In this document: positions 15,662 to 23,943 of the stretch, piece by piece | Layout: every line of letters starts with the position of its first letter | How positions within the stretch are numbered: the stretch's first letter is position 1 | Source of the DNA: JBHIYN01 sp041984235 | Lineage (GTDB): Bacteria; Pseudomonadota; Gammaproteobacteria; Ga0077536 | Direction: 5' to 3' | NCBI GenBank assembly: GCA_041984235.1 | Contig: JBHIYN010000018.1 | Coordinates: forward strand, 36,607-100,606 | Length of the DNA stretch: 64,000 nucleotides | The notes under the pieces: generated by a model | The model's input: the letters and a program-made list of their open reading frames with translations, nothing else | Databases searched by the model: none | What the model was told of the DNA's origin: nothing | Made by a program: the position numbers and the translations under genes

Positions 15662-16036
15662 TCAAGCCGCCGCGTACTGCTTCAGGTAGGCGCTCTTGTG
15701 CGTGAGCCGACCGTTGTCGAACGTGAAGATGTCCACGCCACGCACGACACGGCGTTCGCCGCTGGCCGCGGTCCATTCGAAGTCCCACTCGCAGTGCGCA
15801 TGATCCCCGGCCACGACCAGCGGACCCGACGGCACGATGCGCCCGTCAGGAAAGGTCGCGAAGATGCGCGCCAGCGCCTCACGGATAGCGGCTTCGCCGA
15901 CGTGCGTGCGCCCGCAGCGGTCGGGCCCGGCAGGCTCATGGTAGGCGCCGTCCGGTGCGAACGCGGCGACGATGTCATCGATGTCCTGCGCATTCCAGGC
16001 GACGACGAGCTGCTCGATGGTGGCTTCGATGGTCAT
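15662..16036 (-). CDS. SnoaL-like/NTF2-fold protein
   Basis: A 124-residue protein of the ketosteroid-isomerase/NTF2 cone fold. It starts MTIEATIEQLVVAWNAQDIDDIVAAFAPDGAYHEP and has HCEWDFEWTA and DIFTFDNGRLTHKSAYL, a usual SnoaL pattern. Family members are small isomerases, hydrolases or dehydratases; the reaction is not readable. It is convergent with the MBL gene (20 bases apart) and divergent from katG. The upstream GAGGAGAAAT is a good ribosome site. Confidence 0.82.
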   Translation of the reverse strand: MTIEATIEQLVVAWNAQDIDDIVAAFAPDGAYHEPAGPDRCGRTHVGEAAIREALARIFATFPDGRIVPSGPLVVAGDHAHCEWDFEWTAASGERRVVRGVDIFTFDNGRLTHKSAYLKQYAAA

Positions 16037-16177
16037 GGCGATTTCTCCTCAAATAGCGGCAGATCCGCGCGGCGGCGCGGGCTCATTGTCTCCCTTCCGT
16101 CGCCGCCGCGGCTACCAACCCGGGCCGGCGCGGTCCTTGCCCGGACCGAACCGGCTTCATGGACTCAATCAATGACC

Positions 16178-16194
16178 GCGATAGTAACAATCGC
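16178..16194. promoter_or_regulatory. Inverted repeat GCGAT-N7-ATCGC upstream of katG
   Basis: A perfect 5-bp inverted repeat spaced by 7 bases, containing GATAG on one side, about 100 bases upstream of the katG start and 140 upstream of the divergent SnoaL gene. LysR-type regulators such as OxyR bind elements of similar length and commonly control katG. The sequence does not match a full OxyR consensus, so this is a candidate only. Confidence 0.3.
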
Positions 16195-16235
16195 TTTTAC
16201 GCAGTTGATGATAACCAATAGGCTGTGGGTCACTT

Positions 16236-16250
16236 GACCAGAGACTGGTC
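16236..16250. promoter_or_regulatory. Inverted repeat GACCAG-AGA-CTGGTC near katG promoter
   Basis: A perfect 6-bp inverted repeat with a 3-base centre, 42 bases before the katG ATG. It overlaps a TTGACC that could serve as a -35 element, so a bound protein could block or aid transcription. The responsible regulator is not known. Confidence 0.35.
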
Positions 16251-16291
16251 GCCTCACAACAGCGCGTGACACATCGGAGAAGGAAAGGATT

Positions 16292-18460
16292 ATGGCGACG
16301 AACGAAACGAAGCGGGCCGGCGTGTGCCCGGTCATGCACGGTGGCAACACGACCACCGCAAACTCCAACATGGACTGGTGGCCGAAAGCGCTCAACCTCG
16401 ACATCCTGCATCAGCACGACTCCAAGACCGACCCCATGGGCGAAGGGTTCTCCTATCGCGAGGCGCTGGCGAAGCTCGACGTCGCCGCGCTCAAGCAGGA
16501 CCTGCACGCCCTGATGACCGACAGCCAGCCGTGGTGGCCGGCCGACTGGGGGCACTACGGCGGCCTCATGATCCGCATGGCGTGGCATGCCGCAGGGACC
16601 TACCGCCTGGCCGACGGCCGTGGTGGCGGCGGCACCGGCAACCAGCGCTTCGCACCCCTGAATTCCTGGCCGGACAACGTCAACCTGGACAAGGCACGCC
16701 GCCTCTTGTGGCCAATCAAGAAGAAGTACGGCAACCGCATCAGCTGGGCCGACCTGATCATCCTGGCCGGCACCATCGCCTACGAGTCGATGGGCCTGCA
16801 GTCGTACGGCTTCGCTTTCGGCCGCGAGGACATCTGGCATCCGGAGAAGGACACCTACTGGGGTTCGGAAAAGCAATGGCTGGATGCCAGCCGTTACGCC
16901 GGAGACGACGAGCGCGATTCGCTGGAGAATCCCCTGGCGGCGGTGCAGATGGGTCTGATCTACGTCAACCCGGAGGGCGTGAACGGGCAACCCGACCCTC
17001 TGCGCACGGCGCAGGACGTGCGCGTCACCTTCGCGCGCATGGCCATGGACGACGAGGAAACCGTCGCGCTCACGGCCGGCGGCCACACCGTCGGCAAGTG
17101 CCACGGCAACGGCGACGCCGATCTGCTCGGCCCCGACCCGGAGGCCGCGGCACCGGAAGACCAGGGACTCGGCTGGATCAACAAGACCCGTCGCGGCATC
17201 GGCCACGATGCCGTCACCAGCGGACTCGAGGGTGCCTGGACGACGCATCCCACGCAGTGGGACAACGGTTACTTCGACCTCCTGTTCAAGTACCAGTGGG
17301 AGTCACGCAAGAGCCCGGCAGGCGCCTGGCAGTGGGAGCCCGTCGACATCGCGGAAGAGGACAAGCCGGTCGACAGCGAGGATCCCAGCATCCGCCACAA
17401 CCCGATCATGACCGATGCCGACATGGCCATGATCACCGACCCGATCTATCGCAGGATCTCCGAGCGCTTCCACCAGGACCCGGCGTACTTCTCGCAGGTG
17501 TTCGCACGCGCCTGGTTCAAGCTGACCCATCGCGACATGGGCCCCAGGGCCCGTTACCTCGGTCCCGACGTGCCGGCCGAGGACCTGATCTGGCAGGACC
17601 CGATTCCCGCCGGCCCCACCGGTTACGACGTCGCGGCGCTCAAGGCGCGCATCGCCGACAGCGGTCTCAGCGTCAGCGACATGGTGACCACCGCCTGGGA
17701 CAGTGCCCGCACCTTCCGCGGCTCGGACATGCGCGGCGGGGCCAACGGCGCGCGCATCCGGCTCGCCCCGCAAAAGGACTGGGCAGGTAACGAGCCGGAA
17801 CGCCTGGCGCGCGTACTGGCGGTACTCGAGCCGCTCGCCGCCGAGAGCGGTGCCAGCGTGGCCGACGCGATCGTGATGGCCGGAAACGTCGGCATCGAGC
17901 AGGCGGCCAGGGCGGCCGGTGTCGAGATCGCGGTGCCGTTCTCACCCGGGCGCGGCGATGCCACCGACGAGATGACCGATGCGGATTCCTTCGACGTACT
18001 GGAACCGGTGCATGACGGCTACCGCAACTGGCTCAAGCAGGAATACGCCGTCAGCGCCGAGGAGCTGATGCTCGATCGCACACAGCTGATGGGCCTGACC
18101 GCCTGCGAGATGACGGCGCTGGTCGGCGGTATGCGTGTCATCGGTACCAACCACGGCGGCACGCGGCATGGCGTGTTTACCGATCGCGAAGGGGCGCTGA
18201 CGAACGATTTCTTCGTCAACCTCACCGACATGGCTTACACCTGGGTACCCGCCGGCGACAACCTCTACGAGATCCGTGACCGCGCGAGCGGAGAGGTCCG
18301 CTGGACGGCGACCCGTATCGACCTCGTGTTCGGCTCGAATGCCATTTTGCGCGCTTACGCGGAGGTCTACGCGCAGGACGACAACAGCGCGAAGTTCGTC
18401 CGCGACTTCGTTGCGGCATGGGTCAAGGTCATGAATGCGGACCGCTTCGACCTCGCCTGA
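16292..18460 (+). CDS. katG: Catalase-peroxidase
   Basis: A 722-residue bifunctional heme enzyme of usual KatG length. The distal site is MIRMAWHAAGTYR with Arg95, Trp98 and His99; this Trp forms the family's Met-Tyr-Trp adduct with the Tyr in GLIYVNPEG. The proximal heme ligand is in TAGGHTVGKCHG. The C-terminal heme-free domain is complete and ends VMNADRFDLA. It breaks down hydrogen peroxide in the cytoplasm. The ATG at 16292 follows GGAGAAGGAAAGG. Two inverted repeats upstream may be operator sites. Confidence 0.98.
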   Translation: MATNETKRAGVCPVMHGGNTTTANSNMDWWPKALNLDILHQHDSKTDPMGEGFSYREALAKLDVAALKQDLHALMTDSQPWWPADWGHYGGLMIRMAWHAAGTYRLADGRGGGGTGNQRFAPLNSWPDNVNLDKARRLLWPIKKKYGNRISWADLIILAGTIAYESMGLQSYGFAFGREDIWHPEKDTYWGSEKQWLDASRYAGDDERDSLENPLAAVQMGLIYVNPEGVNGQPDPLRTAQDVRVTFARMAMDDEETVALTAGGHTVGKCHGNGDADLLGPDPEAAAPEDQGLGWINKTRRGIGHDAVTSGLEGAWTTHPTQWDNGYFDLLFKYQWESRKSPAGAWQWEPVDIAEEDKPVDSEDPSIRHNPIMTDADMAMITDPIYRRISERFHQDPAYFSQVFARAWFKLTHRDMGPRARYLGPDVPAEDLIWQDPIPAGPTGYDVAALKARIADSGLSVSDMVTTAWDSARTFRGSDMRGGANGARIRLAPQKDWAGNEPERLARVLAVLEPLAAESGASVADAIVMAGNVGIEQAARAAGVEIAVPFSPGRGDATDEMTDADSFDVLEPVHDGYRNWLKQEYAVSAEELMLDRTQLMGLTACEMTALVGGMRVIGTNHGGTRHGVFTDREGALTNDFFVNLTDMAYTWVPAGDNLYEIRDRASGEVRWTATRIDLVFGSNAILRAYAEVYAQDDNSAKFVRDFVAAWVKVMNADRFDLA

Positions 18461-18534
18461 TGCTCCGCCGCCCTCCCCGCGTGTTCGCAGCGAATGACGT
18501 GGGGTGGGCGGCGCGGTACTCGCGACGCAGCCCC

Positions 18535-18738
18535 CTACTCGTCAAACGCCAGCTCGACCTGCGGCTCGTCGACGCCGGCGCTGCGCTGCTCGTGCCACGC
18601 CACGCACCAGCGTGAGCAGAAGAGGTGCCCGGCAGCGTGCGCGGACGATCCCGTCACACCCTCGCCATAGATGAGCACGCCGCAGTTGTCGCACTTGACG
18701 TACTGCTCGATGTAGTAGCCGTTCTCTGCGAACCTCAT
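18535..18738 (-). CDS. Small zinc-ribbon protein at the end of a hydantoinase/carboxylase operon
   Basis: A 67-residue protein with two cysteine pairs, CDNCG near residue 16 and CSRWC near residue 41, spaced like a treble-clef or zinc ribbon. Its ATG overlaps the HyuB stop (ATGA), so it is translationally coupled to HyuB. Acetone and acetophenone carboxylases, which share HyuA/HyuB-like subunits, also carry a small extra subunit; this could be an analogous third subunit. That role is inferred from context only. It ends acidic (VDEPQVELAFDE). Confidence 0.7.
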   Translation of the reverse strand: MRFAENGYYIEQYVKCDNCGVLIYGEGVTGSSAHAAGHLFCSRWCVAWHEQRSAGVDEPQVELAFDE

Positions 18739-20456
18739 GACCGTTTCCCCGTATCCCGCACATAGTCCCGCGCCGCGCTCCCGGCACTGACGAAGCCTTC
18801 CGCGACATCGTGCTCGAGACGCGCCGCGTCGCGCGCGGCCGGGTCACCCCAGCCGCCGCCACCCGGCGTCAGCAGACGGATCCGGTCACCGGGATGCACG
18901 GTGACGTTGGACCACTTGCTGGTGGACCGCTTGCCGAACGCCTCGACCATGGTCTGCCAGCCGTTGCCATCGGCGGCGTGAAAGACGGTACCGCCGGGCG
19001 CTCCCGGCTGCCCCCCTTCCAGTCCCCACGCCCGGTGCTCGTGGCGATCGGTGAGCTGGGTGCAGGTGATGTCGACATCGAGGCAACGCCACGTCTTGCT
19101 GGTGCCGAGGCCGCCGCGGAACGTGCCCGCGCCGCCCGAGTCGGGACGCAAGCTGTACTCTTCAGTCAGCCACGGGTAGCGCGTCTCGAACACCTCCACC
19201 GGGATCACGCGGCAGTTGCCGTTGATCGAATCGGTCGCGTTGTTGCCATCGGCGAACGGCCGCGCGCCCCAGCCGACGACCTCGATGTCGTAGCAGGCGA
19301 AGTACTCGTCGTTCTTGGAATCATGGCCGCCGAAGACGAAATTGAGGTGCGTGCCACCCTCCGCGGCCATGCCGCGCTCGGGCGCCGCCTGTGCCAGCGC
19401 GCCGATCACCGCACCAGCGATGCGCGGATGGGCCTCGGTGTTGCCGCCGACCTCCGGCGCCGGGTAATCGACGTTGACCACGGTGCCGCGCGGCGCGATG
19501 ACCTTGATCGGCCTGAAACAGCCGGAGTTCTTCGGGATCGACGGGTCGGTCAGGTGCAGGATGGCATTGTAGGTGGCGGACCACGCCACCCCCAGGGTGG
19601 CATTGATGGGGCCGGCGACCTGTGCGCTGCTGCCGGTGAAGTCGACCACGATGCGCTCGCCGCGCACGTGGCAGTGCGCCTCGATGCGGATCTCCGAGGC
19701 CGAGACTCCGTCGTTGTCCATGTAATCGACGAAGTCGTAACGCCCGTCCGGAATGTCGGCGATCTCGGCGCGCATGCGCGCCTCGGCGTAGTCCATGAGA
19801 TCGTCGCAGGTGGTGCGGAAGGTGTCGAGACCATAGCGTGCCGCGATCTCCGCCAGGCGGGCGGAACCCTGCTCGACCCCGGCAATCATGGCGCGCATGT
19901 CGCCGTAGTTGTAGCGCGGCGTACGCACGTTCGCCAGCCACAGCTTCCATACTTCCGGCACGTCCTCGCCACGCTTGCGGATCTTGACCGGCGGCACCCG
20001 GATTCCTTCGTGGAATATCTCGGTCGCTTCCGAAGGGAAACCGCCCGGCACCATGCCGCCGACCTCGGCCACGTGGCCGATGGCGACGGTAAACGCGATC
20101 AGCTCATCGCCGACGTAGACCGGGCAGAACAGCGTGTGCTCGGGCGTGTGCAGGCCACCGCGATAAGGATCGTTGTGCACCAGCACGTCGCCCGGCTCGA
20201 TCTCTTCCAGCGGTATTTCCTGCAGGCAGGACCTGATCAGCAGCGGCAGCCCGCCAATCTGCGCCGGACAGAACTCGGCCACCGCGAGCAGCTCGCCGCG
20301 GGGCGAGGCGATACCGCAGGTGAAATCCAGGGCTTCGTTAAAGATGGTGGAATAAGAGGTCTTCATCAGCGTGATGCCCATCTCGCGGCACAGCGAGATC
20401 ATCGTGTTCTCGATGATGTTCATGGTCACCAGGTCCATGTCGGCAGATGACTTCAT
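18735..20456 (-). CDS. Hydantoinase B/oxoprolinase-family subunit
   Basis: A 573-residue HyuB-type subunit. Typical segments are NIIENTMISLCREMGITLMK at the N-terminus, DVLVHNDPYRGGLHTPEH, VDFTGSSAQVAGPINA, SGGAGTFRGGLG, and the C-terminal TPGGGGWGDP. With HyuA it forms an ATP-using amidohydrolase (hydantoinase, oxoprolinase) or a biotin-independent carboxylase core. It overlaps HyuA upstream by four bases and the zinc-ribbon gene downstream by four, giving a tightly coupled trio. Substrate not assigned. Confidence 0.92.
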   Translation of the reverse strand: MKSSADMDLVTMNIIENTMISLCREMGITLMKTSYSTIFNEALDFTCGIASPRGELLAVAEFCPAQIGGLPLLIRSCLQEIPLEEIEPGDVLVHNDPYRGGLHTPEHTLFCPVYVGDELIAFTVAIGHVAEVGGMVPGGFPSEATEIFHEGIRVPPVKIRKRGEDVPEVWKLWLANVRTPRYNYGDMRAMIAGVEQGSARLAEIAARYGLDTFRTTCDDLMDYAEARMRAEIADIPDGRYDFVDYMDNDGVSASEIRIEAHCHVRGERIVVDFTGSSAQVAGPINATLGVAWSATYNAILHLTDPSIPKNSGCFRPIKVIAPRGTVVNVDYPAPEVGGNTEAHPRIAGAVIGALAQAAPERGMAAEGGTHLNFVFGGHDSKNDEYFACYDIEVVGWGARPFADGNNATDSINGNCRVIPVEVFETRYPWLTEEYSLRPDSGGAGTFRGGLGTSKTWRCLDVDITCTQLTDRHEHRAWGLEGGQPGAPGGTVFHAADGNGWQTMVEAFGKRSTSKWSNVTVHPGDRIRLLTPGGGGWGDPAARDAARLEHDVAEGFVSAGSAARDYVRDTGKRS

Positions 20457-22489
20457 AGGTTCTTCTCCACAGATTCCACAACGAGATGGCCGGATGCCGT
20501 CACACTCAGTCGCTGCCCCGGGCAGACGACCGTGACCGAGGCCGGCTCCTCGACCAGCGCCGGACCGTCGAGACTCGCACCGGCACCGAGCGCGGCGCGC
20601 CTGTAAACCGGCGTCATATGTTCCCCGTCAGCGAACCATACCGGCCGGCGCGCGGACTCCTGCACCGTGTCGGCCACCGCGATCCGCGGCAGCTCGGGCT
20701 TCTCCGCCGGCGCCGACACCGCACACTTGATGGTGGTCAGCTCGATGACCTCGTTAGCCACGCGAAAGCCGAAGCGGGCTTCGTGGCGGGCGTGGAAATC
20801 GGCCCACAGCCGCTCGCAGTTGGCCGGCGTGAACTGGTCGAAGTCGATGGCGAGCTCGAGTTCGTAGTTCTGGCCGAGGTAGCGCAGCTCCAGCGTCCGC
20901 TCCACGCGCAGGTCGCCTTCGTAGCCCTGCTCCAGCAGGCTGTCGCGCCCGCTCGCCACGAGGCCGGCGAGAACTTCGGTGGCACGGTCGCCGTCGAAGC
21001 GCCGCGAGGTCATGTCGACCGTGCGCTCGAGGTCGACGCGCGCGTCGGCCAGGGTGAAACCGAGCGCGGAAAACTGGCCGGGATGGATGGGGATGATCGC
21101 AGAACCGATACCGGCCTCGCCGATCAGCTCGGCCGCGTGCAACGGCCCCGCCCCGCCGAAGGCCATCAGCGCGAAATCGCGCGGATCGTGACCGCGCTCG
21201 ATCAGCACCGTGCGCAGTGCGCCCACCATGTTGGTATTGACGATGCGCAGGATGGCGATGGCGACCTCGGGTACGCTCATGCCGAGCGGCTCCGCGAGCT
21301 CAGCCAGTGCGCGTTCGGCGGCAGACCGGTCAAGCGGCATCGCGCCGCCGAGGAATTGCCCCGGATCGATGCGCCCCAGAACCAGGTTGGCGTCGGTCAC
21401 CGTGGCCTGCGTCCCGCCGCGCCCGTAGCAGGCAGGCCCCGGGTCGGCACCCGCGCTGTGCGGGCCGACCCGCAGCATGCCGCCCTTGTCTCGCCATGCG
21501 ATCGATCCGCCGCCGGCACCAATGGTGCGGATGTCGAGCATCGGCAGCTGGATCGGCAGCCCGAACGCGATTTCGAAGTCAGTGGTGAAGGCGATGTCCT
21601 CGCCGACGATGGTCGAGCAGTCGGTCGAGGTGCCGCCCATGTCGAGCGTCACCACGTGGTCGCGACCGAGCTCGCGCGCCACCGCGCGCGCCGCCACCAC
21701 CCCGCCGGCCGGCCCCGAGAGGGTCAGGTGGATGGGCTGCGCGGCCGCCGCGGCCGGCGTCATCTCGCCGCCGTTGGACTTGATCATGGCGACCCGCGCA
21801 GCGACGCCGGCGGCAACGAAACGCGACTCCATGTCCTGCACGTAACGTTCCAGGATGGGCTTCACGTAAGCATCGGCGATGGTCGTAGAGGCGCGTTCGT
21901 ACTCCTTCCACTTCGGCAGGACGTCGAATGAAATCGAGATCGGCACGCCGGGCAGCGCCGCGGTCAGCAACTCCCGGGCGCGGAACTCGTGCTCGGGATT
22001 GACGTAGGAGAACAGGAAATTGACCGCGACCGCCTCGATGCCGTCGGCACGCATGGCTTCGGCGACGGCAGCGACACCGGCCTCGTCGAGCGGTACCAGC
22101 ACGTCGCCGTTGCTGCGCACCCGTTCGGCGACTTCGTAGCAATGGCGGCGTTGCACCAGCGGCTCTGCGCGGCTCCAGGTACGGTCGTAGTGGTGCTCGC
22201 GGTGACCACGTTGCAGGAAGGGAATGTCGCGAAACCCGGCGGTCGTGACATACGCCGTACGCGCGCCGCTGCGCTCGAGGATGGCGTTGGTCGCGACCGT
22301 GGTTCCGAGACGGATGTTGCTGACCGCCTGGCGGTCGTCCAGCATCGCGAGACCGGTCAGGATCCCCGCGGTCGGGTCGCCCGGCGTGCTGAGGTTCTTC
22401 CACGCACTGATACGCTGCGTGGCCTGGTCGCAGGCGACGAAATCGGTGAACGTGCCACCGACGTCGATACCGAGCAGATATCGGGCCAT
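20453..22489 (-). CDS. Hydantoinase A/oxoprolinase-family ATP-dependent subunit
   Basis: A 678-residue HyuA-type subunit. The actin-like ATP site shows as LGIDVGGTFTDFV at the N-terminus and DMGGTSTDCSTI in the middle, with SGPAGGVVAA, ADPGPACYGRGG and FGGAGPLHA as further family marks. It activates the substrate carbonyl with ATP for attack in the HyuA/HyuB complex. The ATG at 22489 is chosen because homology begins there; a longer frame to 22768 overlaps the acyl-CoA dehydrogenase end. It lies 95 bases downstream of the acyl-CoA dehydrogenase in one minus-strand operon. Confidence 0.92.
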   Translation of the reverse strand: MARYLLGIDVGGTFTDFVACDQATQRISAWKNLSTPGDPTAGILTGLAMLDDRQAVSNIRLGTTVATNAILERSGARTAYVTTAGFRDIPFLQRGHREHHYDRTWSRAEPLVQRRHCYEVAERVRSNGDVLVPLDEAGVAAVAEAMRADGIEAVAVNFLFSYVNPEHEFRARELLTAALPGVPISISFDVLPKWKEYERASTTIADAYVKPILERYVQDMESRFVAAGVAARVAMIKSNGGEMTPAAAAAQPIHLTLSGPAGGVVAARAVARELGRDHVVTLDMGGTSTDCSTIVGEDIAFTTDFEIAFGLPIQLPMLDIRTIGAGGGSIAWRDKGGMLRVGPHSAGADPGPACYGRGGTQATVTDANLVLGRIDPGQFLGGAMPLDRSAAERALAELAEPLGMSVPEVAIAILRIVNTNMVGALRTVLIERGHDPRDFALMAFGGAGPLHAAELIGEAGIGSAIIPIHPGQFSALGFTLADARVDLERTVDMTSRRFDGDRATEVLAGLVASGRDSLLEQGYEGDLRVERTLELRYLGQNYELELAIDFDQFTPANCERLWADFHARHEARFGFRVANEVIELTTIKCAVSAPAEKPELPRIAVADTVQESARRPVWFADGEHMTPVYRRAALGAGASLDGPALVEEPASVTVVCPGQRLSVTASGHLVVESVEKNL

Positions 22490-22584
22490 GATCGGATACT
22501 GCAAGAGGGAAGTCCCGACCAAGCATAATCGATGCTGCCCACCGGCGGGAATGCAGCCACTTCCGCAGGGCCGCCCGTCCGCGC

Positions 22585-23745
22585 TCAGTCGAGCAGGCTG
22601 GTGTACTTGTCGGAGAAGACGTCCCGCCCGATGATGTAGCGCATGATCTCCGAGCTGCCGGCATAGATACGGCTCATGCGGGCATCGGTGAAGATGCGCG
22701 AGATCTCGTACTCCTTCATGTAGCCGGCGCCGCCATGCAATTGCAGGCCGAGGTCCGCCATGCGCCACTCGATCTCGCTGCCCAGCATCTTGGCCTTGGC
22801 CGCCATGTTGGCGGTCAGGCGACCGGCATTGTGCTCGTTGACACAGTGATCGACGAACACCTGCAGCATGTCGAGCTCGGCGTCCATCTCGGCCATGCGA
22901 AACTGGGTATTCTGCTGCTCCGACAGCGGCTTGCCAAAAACTTCGCGCTGCATGACGAATTCACGCGTGACGTCGAACGCGCGACGTCCGCTGGCGAGGT
23001 AGCCGCAGGCGGCAATCAGCCGCTCCTCCGCGAGGCCTTCCATCAGGTAATAGAAGCCCTTGCCGGGCTCGCCGAGCACGTTCTCCCTGGGCACCCTGAC
23101 GTCGCTGAAGAAGAGCTCTGCCGTGTCCTGCGCGTGCAGGCCAATCTTGTCGAGATTGCGGCCGCGCTCGAAGCCTTCCATGCCGCGTTCGACGATGAGC
23201 AGAACCATCGCGTGGCGGCTGTCCGCGCCATGCAGCTTGGCGGCGACGATGATGACGTCGGCGTTGATGCCGTTGGAGATGTAGGTCTTGGAGCCGTTGA
23301 GCAGGAAATGGTCGCCCATGTCGCGGGCCGTCGAACGCATGCTGCTCAGGTCGCTGCCGGCGCCCGGCTCGGTCATGCCCACGGCCAGGATGGTTTCCCC
23401 CGAAACGCATTTCGGCAGGAAGCGCTCGCGCTGCTCGGGCGTACCAAAGCGCTGCAGGTAAGGCCCCACCAGGCGGCTGTGCAGCGTGTTGTACCACTCG
23501 CCGCAGCCGGCACGGACGGTTTCCTCGATGATGATCTGCTCGTAACGGAAATCGGTATCGCCGAGGCCGCCGTATTGCTCGTCCGGCCAGATCATGAGGA
23601 AGCCGAGCTCGCCCGCGCGGCGGAAGATGTCGCGGTCGACAATACCCGCCTCGCGCCACTGCTCCATGTTGGGCGCGACCTCGTTGGTGAGGAAACGCCG
23701 GTACGTTTCACGGAAAAGATTCTGTTCCTCGGTGAATGATCTCAT
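22585..23745 (-). CDS. Acyl-CoA dehydrogenase
   Basis: A 386-residue FAD-dependent acyl-CoA dehydrogenase. It starts MRSFTEEQNLFRETYRRFL. The flavin-binding motif VGMTEPGAGSDLSSM and the C-terminal YAGSSEIMRYIIGRD are clear, as is LHGGAGYMKEYEISRI near the catalytic base region. It removes two hydrogens from an acyl-CoA and passes electrons to ETF. The start at 23745 gives the usual length; an in-frame GTG or TTG extension upstream lacks family similarity. It is the promoter-proximal gene of the HyuA/HyuB operon, suggesting a carboxylation or ring-opening route that feeds or follows a CoA thioester. Confidence 0.93.
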   Translation of the reverse strand: MRSFTEEQNLFRETYRRFLTNEVAPNMEQWREAGIVDRDIFRRAGELGFLMIWPDEQYGGLGDTDFRYEQIIIEETVRAGCGEWYNTLHSRLVGPYLQRFGTPEQRERFLPKCVSGETILAVGMTEPGAGSDLSSMRSTARDMGDHFLLNGSKTYISNGINADVIIVAAKLHGADSRHAMVLLIVERGMEGFERGRNLDKIGLHAQDTAELFFSDVRVPRENVLGEPGKGFYYLMEGLAEERLIAACGYLASGRRAFDVTREFVMQREVFGKPLSEQQNTQFRMAEMDAELDMLQVFVDHCVNEHNAGRLTANMAAKAKMLGSEIEWRMADLGLQLHGGAGYMKEYEISRIFTDARMSRIYAGSSEIMRYIIGRDVFSDKYTSLLD

Positions 23746-23943
23746 GTGTCCCGTCCTGTTCCGTTCTCTGCCCCTGCCTTCCGGCAACGGCCTGCAAGGA
23801 TAGCGGAAATCCGGCGCAGACCGCCGCGGGTGGCCGCCCGCTGCAACGCCTGGCGGCGCGACAATACCCGCAACGTCGGTGCTGCGGTACCGCCAGCCGG
23901 CCCCGCAAGTCGGCTGGCGTGCGTGCGCGGCCGGTTGCCCGCC

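Noticed and set aside
18810..20450. A 546-codon plus-strand frame opposite HyuB
   Set aside because: Shadow of a well-supported gene, with no family features.
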